Below, in pieces: positions 1 through 8,452 of a DNA stretch of 64,000 nucleotides (the stretch's first letter is position 1; each line of letters begins with the position of its first letter). A program made the translations under genes and the position numbers. The DNA is taken from NCBI GenBank assembly GCA_963707275.1, contig CAVPPH010000001.1, positions 1,116,001-1,180,000 of the forward strand. Reading direction: 5' to 3'. The DNA comes from JACKBK01 sp963707275. Lineage in GTDB: Bacteria; Chloroflexota; Anaerolineae; JAAEKA01. Below the pieces are notes generated by a model, which made no database searches, was not told where the DNA came from, and saw nothing but the letters and a program-made list of their open reading frames with translations.

Positions 1-335
1 TCGAGGAGATGCGATCAGGGCTACGTGCGCACGGCGACCCTCAAGGGACTGCCGCGGCGCACGGTGGTCGGCCGCCACGTGCTGCGCAACGCGCTGCTGC
101 CGACGATCACGGTGGTGGCCATCAGCTTCGGCTGGCTGATCAGCGGCCTGATCGTCATCGAGAACGTCTTCAACTATCCCGGCCTGGGCCGCCTGATGAC
201 CTTCGCCATCGACCGCCGCGACCTGCCGCTGATGCAGGCCATTACGCATGATCACGGTGCTGGGCGTTTGCGCTGGCCAATCTGGGCGCTGACCTGCTGT
301 ATGCCGGACTGAACCCGCGTATTCGGTTGGAGTGA
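1..335 (+). CDS. ABC transporter permease, DppB/OppB type (C-terminal part)
   Basis: This is the C-terminal end of an inner-membrane permease of a peptide/nickel-type ABC importer, cut by the window edge. The visible part carries the cytoplasmic coupling stretch (DQGYVRTATLKGLP), then RNALLPTITVVAISFGWLISG and the conserved VIENVFNYPGLGRLM segment. The reading frame is broken near 14, near 245 and near 268. After restoring it the protein ends in ALANLGADLLYAGLNPRIRLE with the stop at 333-335, the usual ending for DppB-like permeases. The partner permease, ATPases and binding protein are outside the window. The family call is secure; the substrate cannot be told. Confidence 0.8.
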
Positions 336-364
336 CGATTGTACTCAACCCGACGGAGGAAAAC

Positions 365-713
365 ATGGAGACTGACAACGGAACAACTAAGGCAGGCGGT
401 CGCTACCAGTGGTGGATGGGCGTCGTTTGCTGTCCTGTTTTTCATCTCAGCGGGTGTCGCTCTGCTGATGTCAGGTGCGAACAGTCGTGGATTCAGCGCC
501 GGTGTGGTGGACGATCCGCGGCTCGTGCTGGGTATCACGCTAATGACCGCGACGATCTCGCTGGTCGGTTTCGTCTCCACCACCTGGCTGGCCTGGCGCA
601 AGGAGAGCCGCGAGTCGGTATCCTACAAGCTGCAACTCGAGCGGCAGCAACTGGAGATCGAGCGGCTGCGGCTGGAACTGGAGAAGGAGCGGGGGAAGGG
701 AGACGGGGTGTAG
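365..713 (+). CDS. small two-helix membrane protein with cytoplasmic coiled coil
   Basis: I do not recognise a family. The protein has two hydrophobic segments (around ASFAVLFFISAGVALLM and LVLGITLMTATISLVGFVST), followed by a charged, probably coiled-coil tail rich in Leu, Glu and Arg (LQLERQQLEIERLRLELEKE). A Shine-Dalgarno-like GGAGG sits just before ATG 365. That ATG is in a different frame from the body, and removing one G right after it joins MRLTTEQLRQ to the rest, so I infer a one-base insertion at the start codon. It lies alone between the permease end and a convergent gene. A signalling or scaffold role is possible but unsupported. Confidence 0.5.
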
Positions 714-888
714 GGCACCGCCGAATCGCCGCCGATCGAAATCGGGGGCTGGCATGGAGCAAGCATGCTTGAGCAAGCTCGCGCACATGGCGCTTGGCTG
801 TCATTTCGGCGAAGGCAAGAATGACGCGTAATCCCGATTACTCAGGTCACCCGGTCACCCTGTTGCCTTGTCACCCCCTCATCCGCAT

Positions 889-1350
889 TCACGATCCCAC
901 CAGCGCCAACAGCAGCCTGCCCTGACTGCTGCGTTCGGCCATCCATCCCTCGTCAGCGTCGAAACTCACCTGCCACCAGCGCAGCCCGTCCAGGTCTACG
1001 GGACCACCGGTAACTGTCCCAGTGGCGCCTTCGGTGACTGTGCGGAGCGTGTCGCCGGCCGGTTTGTTCTGGTAGCCGGGCGTCCGCCGCAGATTGACAC
1101 CGCCTGCGAAGGTGATGTTGATGCGGTCACCGGCGGCGAAGGATTGGCCTTCCGGGCGGCTGCTTTGGACAATTTCCGCGGCCGGTGCGACGGGTGTCCA
1201 GGCTGGTCCCGGCTTGAATTCGTTGAGATTGCCGCCGGTCAACAGAATCACCAGCGCGACGAAGCTGCACAGCGCTAGCACGGCAAAGGTGAGCAACGCC
1301 CATGGTAGCGTGCGCCCAGTTGGCTTGGCCGGTTCTGGTTGTGCGTTCAT
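889..1350 (-). CDS. membrane-anchored protein with SH3-like domain
   Basis: The protein has a short Pro/Lys-containing cytoplasmic start (MNAQPEPAKPTGR), one transmembrane helix at about residues 18-38, and an extracytoplasmic domain. The pattern GVNLRRTPGYQNKPAGDTL, then GGPVDLDGLRWWQVSF and GWMAE, is typical of bacterial SH3 (SH3b/YgiM-like) domains. These usually bind cell-wall or protein ligands. I chose the ATG at 1350 because the residues upstream of it look like non-coding sequence and the protein then starts directly with the cytoplasmic tail. Length is 153 residues. The gene is intact. Its ligand is unknown. Confidence 0.65.
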   Translation of the reverse strand: MNAQPEPAKPTGRTLPWALLTFAVLALCSFVALVILLTGGNLNEFKPGPAWTPVAPAAEIVQSSRPEGQSFAAGDRINITFAGGVNLRRTPGYQNKPAGDTLRTVTEGATGTVTGGPVDLDGLRWWQVSFDADEGWMAERSSQGRLLLALVGS

Positions 1351-1394
1351 GGCAGCAATTATAGCCCGCGCAGAGTGGCGCTGCAAGCGGCGAG

Positions 1395-1423
1395 TTGGGA
1401 CGCGCTGGTGAGCGTGTTATAAT
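1395..1423 (+). promoter_or_regulatory. sigma-70-type promoter
   Basis: TTGGGA at 1395-1400 and a perfect TATAAT at 1418-1423 are separated by 17 bp. They lie about 85 bp before the phosphodiesterase start at 1507. The leader between them contains a short AGCCGC/GCGGCT hairpin and a GAGGTG ribosome-binding sequence. Confidence 0.6.
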
Positions 1424-1506
1424 CCCTGCCGCCGGATCAGCAGATCGAATCCGCTGCCTGAAATCGCAAAGCCGCATCAGCGGCTCAGAAGCTTTCGAGG
1501 TGAACA

Positions 1507-2024
1507 ATGCTAATTGCCGTGATGTCCGATGTCCACGACAACGTCTGGAACCTGGCCGACGCGCTGGAAAAGATTGGCGCAGCCGGGGCGACCGCACTGA
1601 TCTTCTGTGGCGACTTCTGCGCGCCGTTCACGTTGACGGAGATCGCGCAGGGCTTCGCTGGGCCGGTACACTGCGTCTTTGGCAACAACGACGGCGACCC
1701 GCGGCTGCTCCTGCGCAACGCCCAAGCGGCGGCAACGTGACAATCTACGGTCAATACGCCGAGTTGGAACTGGGCGGGCGGCGCATCGCCGTCAACCACT
1801 ACCCGGAAATCGCGCGCAGGCTGGTGGAATCGCGCCAGTTCGATCTGGTGTGCTACGGCCACGATCATCGGGCACATGTCGAGCAGGTCGGCGCAGCTGT
1901 TCTTGCCAATCCGGGCGAAGTGATGGGGCGTTTTGGCAGGCCGACCTTTGGCCTGTACGACTGCGCAACCGGCGAGTTTAGGCTGCATGATGTGCGCCAC
2001 TACCCGGCAACGGGCGGCGCGTAG
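1507..2024 (+). CDS. metallophosphoesterase, YfcE/MJ0936 family (frameshifted)
   Basis: This is a dimetal phosphodiesterase of the calcineurin-like superfamily. All ligand motifs are visible in order: SDVHDN near the N-terminus, CGDFCAP, GNNDGD and, after a frameshift near 1725-1738, YGHDHRA and NPGE. The second half continues in another frame from about VTIYGQYAELELGGRR to the stop at 2024. The restored length of about 172 residues is normal for the YfcE group, whose members hydrolyse phosphodiesters with Mn or Ni. The next gene starts 12 bp downstream, so the two are probably cotranscribed from the promoter at 1395. The physiological substrate is not predictable. Confidence 0.85.
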
Positions 2025-2036
2025 GCAGGAGCAAGC

Positions 2037-2819
2037 ATGAAAGTCGGTGGAATGACCAATCCCCAGCGCGCTGTGCTGGACGAGATCAAGCAGGTGGCCG
2101 AGGACGGGTTCGACTTTGTGGACCTGACGTTGGAGGCGCCGAAGGCCGAGCCGCAGCAGATCGATGTGGCGGCGGTTCGGCGGGCGCTGGACGATACGGG
2201 GCTGGGCATCATTTGTCACGCGGCGCCGTATCTACCGATCAACAACCCGTCGGCGGCCGTTCGCCGCGCGGCGCTGGATGAGCTGCTGCGGTGCCTGGAC
2301 ACGGCGGCCGAGCTGGGCGCTGGGCTGATGACCACGCATTACGTCGGTTACCCCGGTTTCTGGCCTGAGGCGGCCGGCTATGAGCTGTATGCGCAGTTGT
2401 TCCAGCGGCTGTGCAGCGAAGGGGCAAAGCGCGGCGTGAATGTCGCCATGGAGAACCAGCCTGGCAACAGCCACCAGCTCAAGCCCTATCGCGAGATATT
2501 CGCTCGCTCGCCCCACCTTTATCTGTTGCTGGATGTCGGTCATGCCAATATCAACGTCCAGCGCAATCTGGCGCGCGAGTACCTGTTTGCGCTGGCTGAC
2601 CGGCTGGCTCACGTGCATGTGTCAGACAACGATGGCGCGGCCGATCAACATTTGCCGCTGGGTACGCCGTCTAAACGGGGCGTTAGCTGGCGCAAGGTGG
2701 TGGCAGACCTCAAGTCGTTTGGCTACGACGGCACGGTTACGATCGAAGTTTTCTCCACGGATCGAAGCTATCGGCGCGACAGCCTGGCTCGCTGGAACGA
2801 TTGGTGGAGCGGCAAATAA
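2037..2819 (+). CDS. sugar phosphate isomerase/epimerase (xylose-isomerase-like TIM barrel)
   Basis: An intact 260-residue protein of the AP endonuclease family 2 / IolE-Hyi-type TIM barrel. Metal-ligand positions fit the family: MENQPG (Glu), LLLDVGHAN (Asp/His), HVHVSDNDG (His) and TIEVF (Glu) near the C-terminus. Members isomerise or epimerise keto-sugars and inosose-like compounds. It follows the metallophosphoesterase by 12 bp and is the last gene before a convergent operon. It is unrelated in position to the sugar cluster at 39.5-57.6 kb. The substrate is unknown. Confidence 0.8.
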   Translation: MKVGGMTNPQRAVLDEIKQVAEDGFDFVDLTLEAPKAEPQQIDVAAVRRALDDTGLGIICHAAPYLPINNPSAAVRRAALDELLRCLDTAAELGAGLMTTHYVGYPGFWPEAAGYELYAQLFQRLCSEGAKRGVNVAMENQPGNSHQLKPYREIFARSPHLYLLLDVGHANINVQRNLAREYLFALADRLAHVHVSDNDGAADQHLPLGTPSKRGVSWRKVVADLKSFGYDGTVTIEVFSTDRSYRRDSLARWNDWWSGK

Positions 2820-2835
2820 ACACGCAATACATCGC

Positions 2836-2912
2836 ATTTCGTGTAGTCGCTACACTACATACGCTAAACTGCCGTTCAACCGAAACGCTACAATTTACGC
2901 TATGCGAATCGC
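2836..2912 (+). repeat. dispersed intergenic repeat, copy 1
   Basis: Its left end (2836-2859) matches the reverse complement of 24058-24081 at 23 of 24 positions. Its right end (2896-2912) is identical over 17 bases to the reverse complement of 24004-24020. Both copies are about 78 bp with unlike centres. It sits between two convergent genes. Confidence 0.65.
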
Positions 2913-2976
2913 CGCCAGACGCACTGGCCAGTGTCTCGAAGGATCCAGGTGACACGCGAGAGGATCGAACAAGGTC

Positions 2977-3633
2977 TCAAGACAAATCATGTACTGGGCG
3001 GTGACGCAGCAGCAATAGCGGGGCAATAGCGACCAAAAGTAGCCCGATCGTGATCAGAATCGGGCCAGTTCCAAGTACAGCGGGGTGACCGTAGATAACG
3101 GCCAGCGGGGCGCGCAGTTTGAAGAGGTTGACCAGCGGAAGAGCGATGCTGAGTAGTGCGAGCAGCGCAACGACAGCAGCACTGGCAATCAGAGGAACTC
3201 GACGTAACAGCGGGTATGACAGCAGGGCGGCGAGGACGCAGATTGCAATCGCAACGGTCTGCTTGACAAACTCAGGCGTGGTGAGCAGCGAAGGCGTCCA
3301 GGCGGGCGGCAGCATCGACAGCGCGGCAGGGATCGCGAGCAGGTTGACCAGCCAGCGCAGCGGCATCCACAGCTTCAGTTCGCGGCGGTGCGCCAGCAAA
3401 CTCATGCTGAGACTGATGGCGATCAACGGCAGCAGAAAGACCTCACGCGTCAGGTGCATCTGGCCACTGTGTACCTCCGCAATGAACTTGACATATTCCG
3501 CGAGATCGATTCCGGGAATACGCAGCCCGACCGGTGCGGCCCAGACCCACGCGCCCCAATATCCCAGGGCCGCCAACAGCCAGCCTGCCATGAGCAGAAT
3601 AGTGGGGAGGTACGGACGGATGCGCTCAACCAT
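2977..3633 (-). CDS. multi-pass membrane protein of unknown function
   Basis: A 218-residue hydrophobic protein with about six predicted transmembrane segments (for example TILLMAGWLLAALGYWGAW, LLPLIAISLSMSLLA, IAICVLAALLSYPLL, AAVVALLALLSIALPL and LITIGLLLVAIAPLLLL). The loop after the first helix is extracytoplasmic-looking. No catalytic motif is seen. Its ATG overlaps the restored end of the glycosyltransferase gene by 8 bp, so it is the last gene of the glycan operon and may act on or export the same product. I do not recognise a family. Confidence 0.6.
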   Translation of the reverse strand: MVERIRPYLPTILLMAGWLLAALGYWGAWVWAAPVGLRIPGIDLAEYVKFIAEVHSGQMHLTREVFLLPLIAISLSMSLLAHRRELKLWMPLRWLVNLLAIPAALSMLPPAWTPSLLTTPEFVKQTVAIAICVLAALLSYPLLRRVPLIASAAVVALLALLSIALPLVNLFKLRAPLAVIYGHPAVLGTGPILITIGLLLVAIAPLLLLRHRPVHDLS

Positions 3634-4760
3634 GCAGCACCTGCTGGTAGGTCTGCCAGAGGGTTTCAGCCGAGCGACGCCAGGTAAAGCGCGCTGTGTG
3701 ACGTAAGACCGCGGTCGCGCAGCGCGTCACGCAGCTTATGGTCGTCGATCAGTCGCTGCAGGGCCGCTGCCAACTCATCTTCGTTGCGTGCATCGACCAA
3801 CAGCGCTGCATCGCCGGCTGCTTCGGGCAGCGATGAGTTGTTCGCGCAGACGACCGGTGTGCCGCAAGCCAGCGCCTCCAGCACCGGGATGCCGAAGCCT
3901 TCGTATAGCGATGGGAAAGCAAAAACGTCGGATGCTGAGTACAACGCGGGCAGATCAGCGTCGGCAACGAACCCGGCTAGCACGATGTCTTCCCGGAATG
4001 GCGAAGCTTCGATAGCCGCGAATATCTCGTCGGCCAGCCAGCCCTTACCACCGGCGAAGACCAGGCGGTGGGGCAATGCGGTAGTTTGGCGCAGCGTCGT
4101 CCAGGCGCGGATGAGGGCGGGCCAGTTCTTGCGCGGCTCCAGCGTGCCGACACCCAGCACGAACGGTTTGTCGCCGATGTTGTAGCGTTGCCGGACGCGC
4201 TGAAGTTCAGCGGGGTTGTCAACAGGTGTGAAGCGGGCATCGACGCCAGGGGTGACCACCGTTACCTTGTCAGCCGGTGTTTGCAGAAGCCTGATCAGGT
4301 CGTCCTTGGTTGCCTGGCTGTCGGCCAGGATATGATCGGCCCGGGCCACCGAGCGCGGCACGACATCGGCAAGATAGCTGCGCAGGCTCGCGTCGGCGCA
4401 TTGTGGCACGGTCAGAAAGCTGAGGTCGTGGACGGTCAGGAGGGTGCGCGCTTTGCGCACGGGCGGGAGAACGAAGTCGCTGGCGTGGTAGAGGTCGTGG
4501 CTGCCAGCGAAAACCTCAACCGGTAGCGGTAGCCGCGCACGGTGCCAGCCAATCGTCAGCCAGCGGTTAGGCACGGGAACCACCCGGTACGACATGCCGG
4601 CGGGCGGTTGGGGCAGCGGTGCATCGCTGCGCCCAAACACCAGTAGTGTGGTTGACGCCGCGCCGGCCAGCGGCGCCAGCGCGCTCACCAACTCGCGGGT
4701 GTGGCGGCCAATGCCAGCACCCTGATGCACCGCCGGTGTGTAGTCGATGACGAGGCGCAC
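3626..4760 (-). CDS. glycosyltransferase family 4 (GT-B fold)
   Basis: This is a GT-B glycosyltransferase that adds a sugar from a nucleotide-sugar donor, probably onto a membrane-linked glycan. The N-terminal acceptor half begins MRLVIDYTPAVHQGAGIGRHTREL. The donor half shows GVGTLEPRKNWPALIRAW, AGFVADADLPALYSASDVFAFPSLYEGFGIPVLEA and ACGTPVVCANNSSLPEAAGDAA, the family 4 signature including the E-x7-E region. A frameshift near 3700 hides the true tail, which reads RFTWRRSAETLWQTYQQVLHG and stops at 3626, the normal end for this group. It starts with GTG and lies in a four-gene operon with GtrA and a polymerase. Confidence 0.9.
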
Positions 4761-4766
4761 GCTGGG

Positions 4767-5271
4767 CTACTGGATCCCCTTGTACGTCCAGACGCGGTTT
4801 GCGCCGTAGTTCCAGAAGAGCACGACGCCGATAGCGATGACCTTGGCGATCAGGTAGGCAAACGGGTCGTCCAGAACACCGGAGAAGATCGGGTGCAGCC
4901 CGAGCACGATGGCCTCGTTGATTGCCAGCCCGATCAGGTTGACTACAGTGAATTGCACCAACTGGCTGGCAATCGGCCGCGTCGCGGCTTTCGGGAAACG
5001 TCCAGAAGCGGTTCAGCACGAAGTTGTTGATCACGGCAATGCTGAACCCCAACGCCACGGCTAGTGTCAGCGGCAGCCCCAGTATCTCCTTCGAGAAGGT
5101 CAACACCGTCAGATCGACCACCATGCCGATGGCGCCGACAATCGCGAACTTGATGAAACGCGTCAGCTCGGTCGGATTGAGGCCGGTGCGAGCCGACAGG
5201 CGCCGGATGAACCGGTTTGGCAAGGACATGGACATTTCAGGGCTAACTGCCTGTGACATTCGTACGATCAC
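4767..5271 (-). CDS. GtrA family membrane protein (frameshifted)
   Basis: GtrA-like proteins have four transmembrane helices and are thought to move polyprenyl-linked sugars across the membrane. The N-terminal half has the family start (LTRFIKFAIVGAIGMVVDL and LGFSIAVINNFVLNRFWTFPES). A frameshift near 4990 moves the second half into another frame, where it reads VQFTVVNLIGLAINEAIVLG and ends FWNYGANRVWTYKGIQ, again the classic ending. The restored length is about 168 residues. Its start (GTG at 5271) overlaps the stop of the polymerase gene, and the glycosyltransferase follows 7 bp away. Confidence 0.85.
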
Positions 5272-6779
5272 TCCAGATCAGGGCGTTGTAGGTGGGTTTC
5301 ATTCGGGTTCAATACCGCTAGCAGTCCGAGCATCAGCGCCATAACCAGGTATATGTGCTGAACCCACAGGTTGTCGAAAACGTTGTGTACCGTCGCGTGA
5401 ACCAGGCCACCGAGCACCCCTGCGCCCACCGCGGCAACAAAGCGCCGGTTGTTGGCTGCACCGCGCAGCGCCTGCCAGATGCTGGCACACCACAACACCA
5501 GATAGCTCAACAACCCCAGCACGCCTGACTCGCCGGCCACGTTCAGGTAGACATTGTGTGCGTGGCCCAGCGCGTCCTGCCAGCGTGGAAGCCGGTACAA
5601 TTCGTAGGCTACCGCATAGTTGCCCGGCCCAACGCCAAGCCAGAAATGGTCGGTCCACATATTGATGGCTGCCTGCCAGTGGGCAAGGCGCTCGACGACC
5701 GAAAAGCTCGCGTCGGTCACCTCAGTACGCGTGACATCGCCGATGCCGATGTAGCTGCCCAGATCACCGACGCGTGCGCTGATCGACGGCGGCAACAGAC
5801 TCACCAAGCCAAATGTTACCGCGATCACGGCAACCACGATAGCGATCAAAACCAGAACAGGTGCGGCTCGACGGGCGTGTGCCAGAAAGACCACCAGCAG
5901 CGCAGCCGCCAGCCCCAGCCAGGCGCCACGGCTCCAGCTCACCAGTACGCCCAGGCAGATGATCACTGCTGCCAACGGCAGCGCGATTCGCTGCCATCGC
6001 CTGGGAACAAGATCTATCACCAGTCTGCCTTGGCCGCGCCGCGCCGCGCGTGCCGCTGTCCATGCCCAGATCGCCAGGCTCACGGCCAGCGGCGCGGCCA
6101 GTCCAAGGTATCCGGCGAACGGGTTCGGCTGGCGAAATGTGCCGTAGGCCCGCAGGAAGCGGCCCATCAGCACGAACTCGTCTGGCCCGGACTGCGTCGC
6201 AAACTGGCGGAGACCCAGGATCGCCTGACTAACCGCAGCCAGCAACAATCCCGCTACCAGCCAGCCAGCCCGTTCAGCAGGCAGCGCAGCCACGACCACC
6301 ACATAAAGCGCCAGCACCTGAATCCACTTCAGCAGCTCAGGCAGCCCTTCGCGGTAGCTCTGAGCGCCCAGCAACGCCACGGCCTGGATGCCCGCAAACA
6401 GCAGCAACGGAATGAGCAGCGGCAAGCGGGGCACAGTAATGCTGTGCCGAACAGCGCTCTGCGCCAGCCAGGCCGCGACGGTCAGCGCCAGCAGCAGATC
6501 TGCGCCGTCCAACGCCACACCACCGACTGAGAGCGGCCAGGCAGACGCCCAGGGAATCGCAACCGCCAGCGCAACCAGACCGATCCATGGCCGGATCAAT
6601 ACTGCCAGCGTAACGGCGGCAGCAGCCAATAGCACCACGCCCGCGCTCAGCGGCAGTAGCGTGATTGCGGTCACGCCTACGAGCAGCAGCCCCAGCACAA
6701 ACAAAGGAGCGGGAGGTGCCTGGATCGGCGGCAGCTTCGCAGCCAGATGGGTTCGCGGAATGTGCTGCATGTTCACCAC
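5268..6779 (-). CDS. O-antigen ligase/polymerase-like membrane protein (Wzy_C family)
   Basis: An intact protein of about 500 residues with ten or more transmembrane helices and one large periplasmic loop. The Wzy_C-type signature is visible: VSWSRGAWLGLAAALLVVF followed by the loop with RLAHWQAAINMWTDHFWLGVGPGNYAV and LGHAHNVYLNVAGESGVLG, which carries the conserved His and Glu. Such proteins ligate or polymerise undecaprenyl-linked glycans on the outer face of the membrane. It is the first gene of the glycan operon. The start may be GTG 6779 or ATG 6770. Ligase and polymerase activity cannot be separated by sequence alone. Confidence 0.85.
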   Translation of the reverse strand: MVNMQHIPRTHLAAKLPPIQAPPAPLFVLGLLLVGVTAITLLPLSAGVVLLAAAAVTLAVLIRPWIGLVALAVAIPWASAWPLSVGGVALDGADLLLALTVAAWLAQSAVRHSITVPRLPLLIPLLLFAGIQAVALLGAQSYREGLPELLKWIQVLALYVVVVAALPAERAGWLVAGLLLAAVSQAILGLRQFATQSGPDEFVLMGRFLRAYGTFRQPNPFAGYLGLAAPLAVSLAIWAWTAARAARRGQGRLVIDLVPRRWQRIALPLAAVIICLGVLVSWSRGAWLGLAAALLVVFLAHARRAAPVLVLIAIVVAVIAVTFGLVSLLPPSISARVGDLGSYIGIGDVTRTEVTDASFSVVERLAHWQAAINMWTDHFWLGVGPGNYAVAYELYRLPRWQDALGHAHNVYLNVAGESGVLGLLSYLVLWCASIWQALRGAANNRRFVAAVGAGVLGGLVHATVHNVFDNLWVQHIYLVMALMLGLLAVLNPNETHLQRPDLE

Positions 6780-6943
6780 AGCTTACTGCTATCTCGCCAT
6801 TCCCACCTATGCGGGAGTGACCGACGTGCGATTGCCGCCAGCATGTCACGGGCCAAGTGGTCTTGTACCATCGTTAAAGTACTTTGTCAAAACCGGAGTC
6901 TTGCGGGTGATAGCATGTCTTACGCGTTGTAAGGTGTCAGGAT

Positions 6944-6972
6944 TTTTGCCACTTTCGAGCGCGTGGTATAAT
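6944..6972 (+). promoter_or_regulatory. promoter of the dsbA-vkor operon
   Basis: A perfect TATAAT at 6967-6972 is preceded by TGG (extended -10). A weak -35 (TTTTGC, 6944-6949) lies 17 bp upstream. The downstream start codon is ATG 7019 with GAGG at about 7010. Confidence 0.55.
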
Positions 6973-7018
6973 GCGCCGCAGCCAGCCGCCTGGCGCAATC
7001 AACCTATCTGAGGATACC

Positions 7019-7792
7019 ATGGCCAAGAAAAAGAAGTCGCGAACGCCAAACGTTCCAACAAGTACGACCCCGACGACCAGCTCTACTTCACAGAAGAAGA
7101 GCAGCAAGTCGGCCAGCGCACGCAAGAAAGATCGGACCACGACCTATCTGTTGATCGCCGGCGCCGCCATAGCTGTAGCAGTTATTGCGCTGATCGTCCT
7201 GCAGAACCGCAGCACGGCCAAGGTGTCGGTGCCCCCGGTTGCAGCAGCCGGGGCAGTGGCGGAGTTGAACGACCGAAATACACAGGGCCCGGCAGATGCG
7301 CCGGTGACGGTCATGGTCTTTTCTGATTTCGAGTGCCCGGCTTGCAAGAGCTTTGCAACTGGCGCTGAGAAGCAGATTGTCGACGAATACGTGAGTACGG
7401 GCAAGGTGCGGTTTGAGTACAAGCATTTCCCGCTGCCGCAACATAACCCCAGCGCAACGCAGGGCGCACTGGCCGCTGAGTGCGCAGCTGATCAGGGCCA
7501 GTTCTGGCCGATGCATGATTACCTGTTCCAGGAAGCTGGCAAGGCTGGCACCAGCACCTTCACGCTGAGCCGGTTGCGCTCCATGTCGGACGCGCTGGGT
7601 CTGGACACCGCTGCGTTCAGCAAATGCGTCAGCGAGTCGCAATACGCGCAAAAGGTGCGTGAGGACATCCGTGACGGTCAACAGATGGGCGTCAACGCAA
7701 CGCCGACGATCTACGTCAATGGCCAGAAGGTTGACAACTCCTACCCGCTGATCAAGGCCAAGATCGACGAAGCGCTGGCTCAACAGGGCTAG
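7019..7792 (+). CDS. membrane-anchored DsbA-family thiol oxidoreductase
   Basis: The protein introduces or shuffles disulfides in exported proteins. It has a Lys/Ser/Thr-rich cytoplasmic start (residues 1-40), one transmembrane helix (about 43-62), and a thioredoxin-fold DsbA domain. The active-site motif CPAC is at residues 106-109 (SDFECPACKSF), and the cis-proline loop is NATPTIYVNG near the C-terminus. I chose ATG 7019 over an upstream in-frame start because GAGG precedes it and a -10 element overlaps the upstream codons. It is 257 residues and intact. A VKOR gene starts 1 bp after its stop, so the pair forms a complete oxidation pathway: VKOR reoxidises this protein. Confidence 0.92.
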   Translation: MAKKKKSRTPNVPTSTTPTTSSTSQKKSSKSASARKKDRTTTYLLIAGAAIAVAVIALIVLQNRSTAKVSVPPVAAAGAVAELNDRNTQGPADAPVTVMVFSDFECPACKSFATGAEKQIVDEYVSTGKVRFEYKHFPLPQHNPSATQGALAAECAADQGQFWPMHDYLFQEAGKAGTSTFTLSRLRSMSDALGLDTAAFSKCVSESQYAQKVREDIRDGQQMGVNATPTIYVNGQKVDNSYPLIKAKIDEALAQQG

Positions 7793-7793
7793 C

Positions 7794-8249
7794 ATGGAGA
7801 GTACAAGACCCTGGCTTGCCAGACTACAACTGATACTAGTCGTCGCCGGGATTGGCATCGCCGGCTACCTGACATACGTCAAGCTCTTTGCAATCGAACC
7901 CTATTGCGCCGGCGTCGGCAACTGCGAGGCCGTTCAGACGAGCCCGTACGCTGAACTGCTCGGCGTGCCGGTCGCCATTTGGGGACTGCTGACCTACCTG
8001 GCCCTGCTAGCGCTGGTTCTGGTGAAACGTTCAGACTGGCGCGATCTGGGCCATCCGGCAGGCATGGCGATCTTCCTGGTCACTTTGATTGGCGTGATTT
8101 TCTCGGCTTACCTGACCTACCTTGAGCTTTTCGTGATCCACGCCATCTGCCCGTGGTGCGTGGCGTCGGCTGTGGTAATGGTGGCCCTGTTCATCCTGTC
8201 GATCATCGAGATGTTTTTCACCGGAGAAGCGGACGAAGAAGCTGCCTGA
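7794..8249 (+). CDS. vitamin K epoxide reductase (VKOR) family protein
   Basis: An integral-membrane quinone-dependent oxidase that reoxidises DsbA-like partners and replaces DsbB in many bacteria. It has 151 residues and about four helices. The regulatory loop cysteines are C38 and C44 (EPYCAGVGNCEAV), followed by the conserved Ser of QTSPYAELLGVPVAIWG. The active-site CPWC lies at 119-122. All key residues are present. It is cotranscribed with the preceding DsbA-family gene, which is its likely substrate. The C-terminus is a short acidic tail. Confidence 0.95.
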   Translation: MESTRPWLARLQLILVVAGIGIAGYLTYVKLFAIEPYCAGVGNCEAVQTSPYAELLGVPVAIWGLLTYLALLALVLVKRSDWRDLGHPAGMAIFLVTLIGVIFSAYLTYLELFVIHAICPWCVASAVVMVALFILSIIEMFFTGEADEEAA

Positions 8250-8267
8250 CGGCGTCTCCTTGTTTTT

Positions 8268-8324
8268 CAAGCACGCGAAGAGCGACGGTTGGTTTAGTAC
8301 CAACCGTCGCTCTTCGCGTGCTTG
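8268..8324. repeat. perfect 26-bp hairpin
   Basis: The arms 8268-8293 and 8299-8324 are exact reverse complements around a 5-nt loop (TTAGT). It stands between the convergent vkor and mtaP genes. A run of five T lies on its left side and none on its right, so it is not a classical intrinsic terminator for either strand. It may still end transcription in both directions or be a REP-like element. Confidence 0.7.
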
Positions 8325-8452
8325 ACTACCAGCGCGTCCGTGAAACCCAGGCTGGCGCGGTCGGCCCTTCGACCAACCTCAGGGTGCTTCGCAAAGACCG
8401 GCCAGAGCGGGGGCAGGGAGAGCAGGAAGCTGAAACCGGGCGTCACCCAGCA

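Noticed and set aside
5556..6530. 324-codon open frame opposite the O-antigen polymerase gene
   Set aside because: Gln/Arg/His-rich shadow of a hydrophobic protein. The minus-strand gene has the Wzy_C signature.
8268..8324. Classical rho-independent terminator
   Set aside because: The stem is much too long and no T-run follows on either strand, so I list it as a hairpin repeat only.
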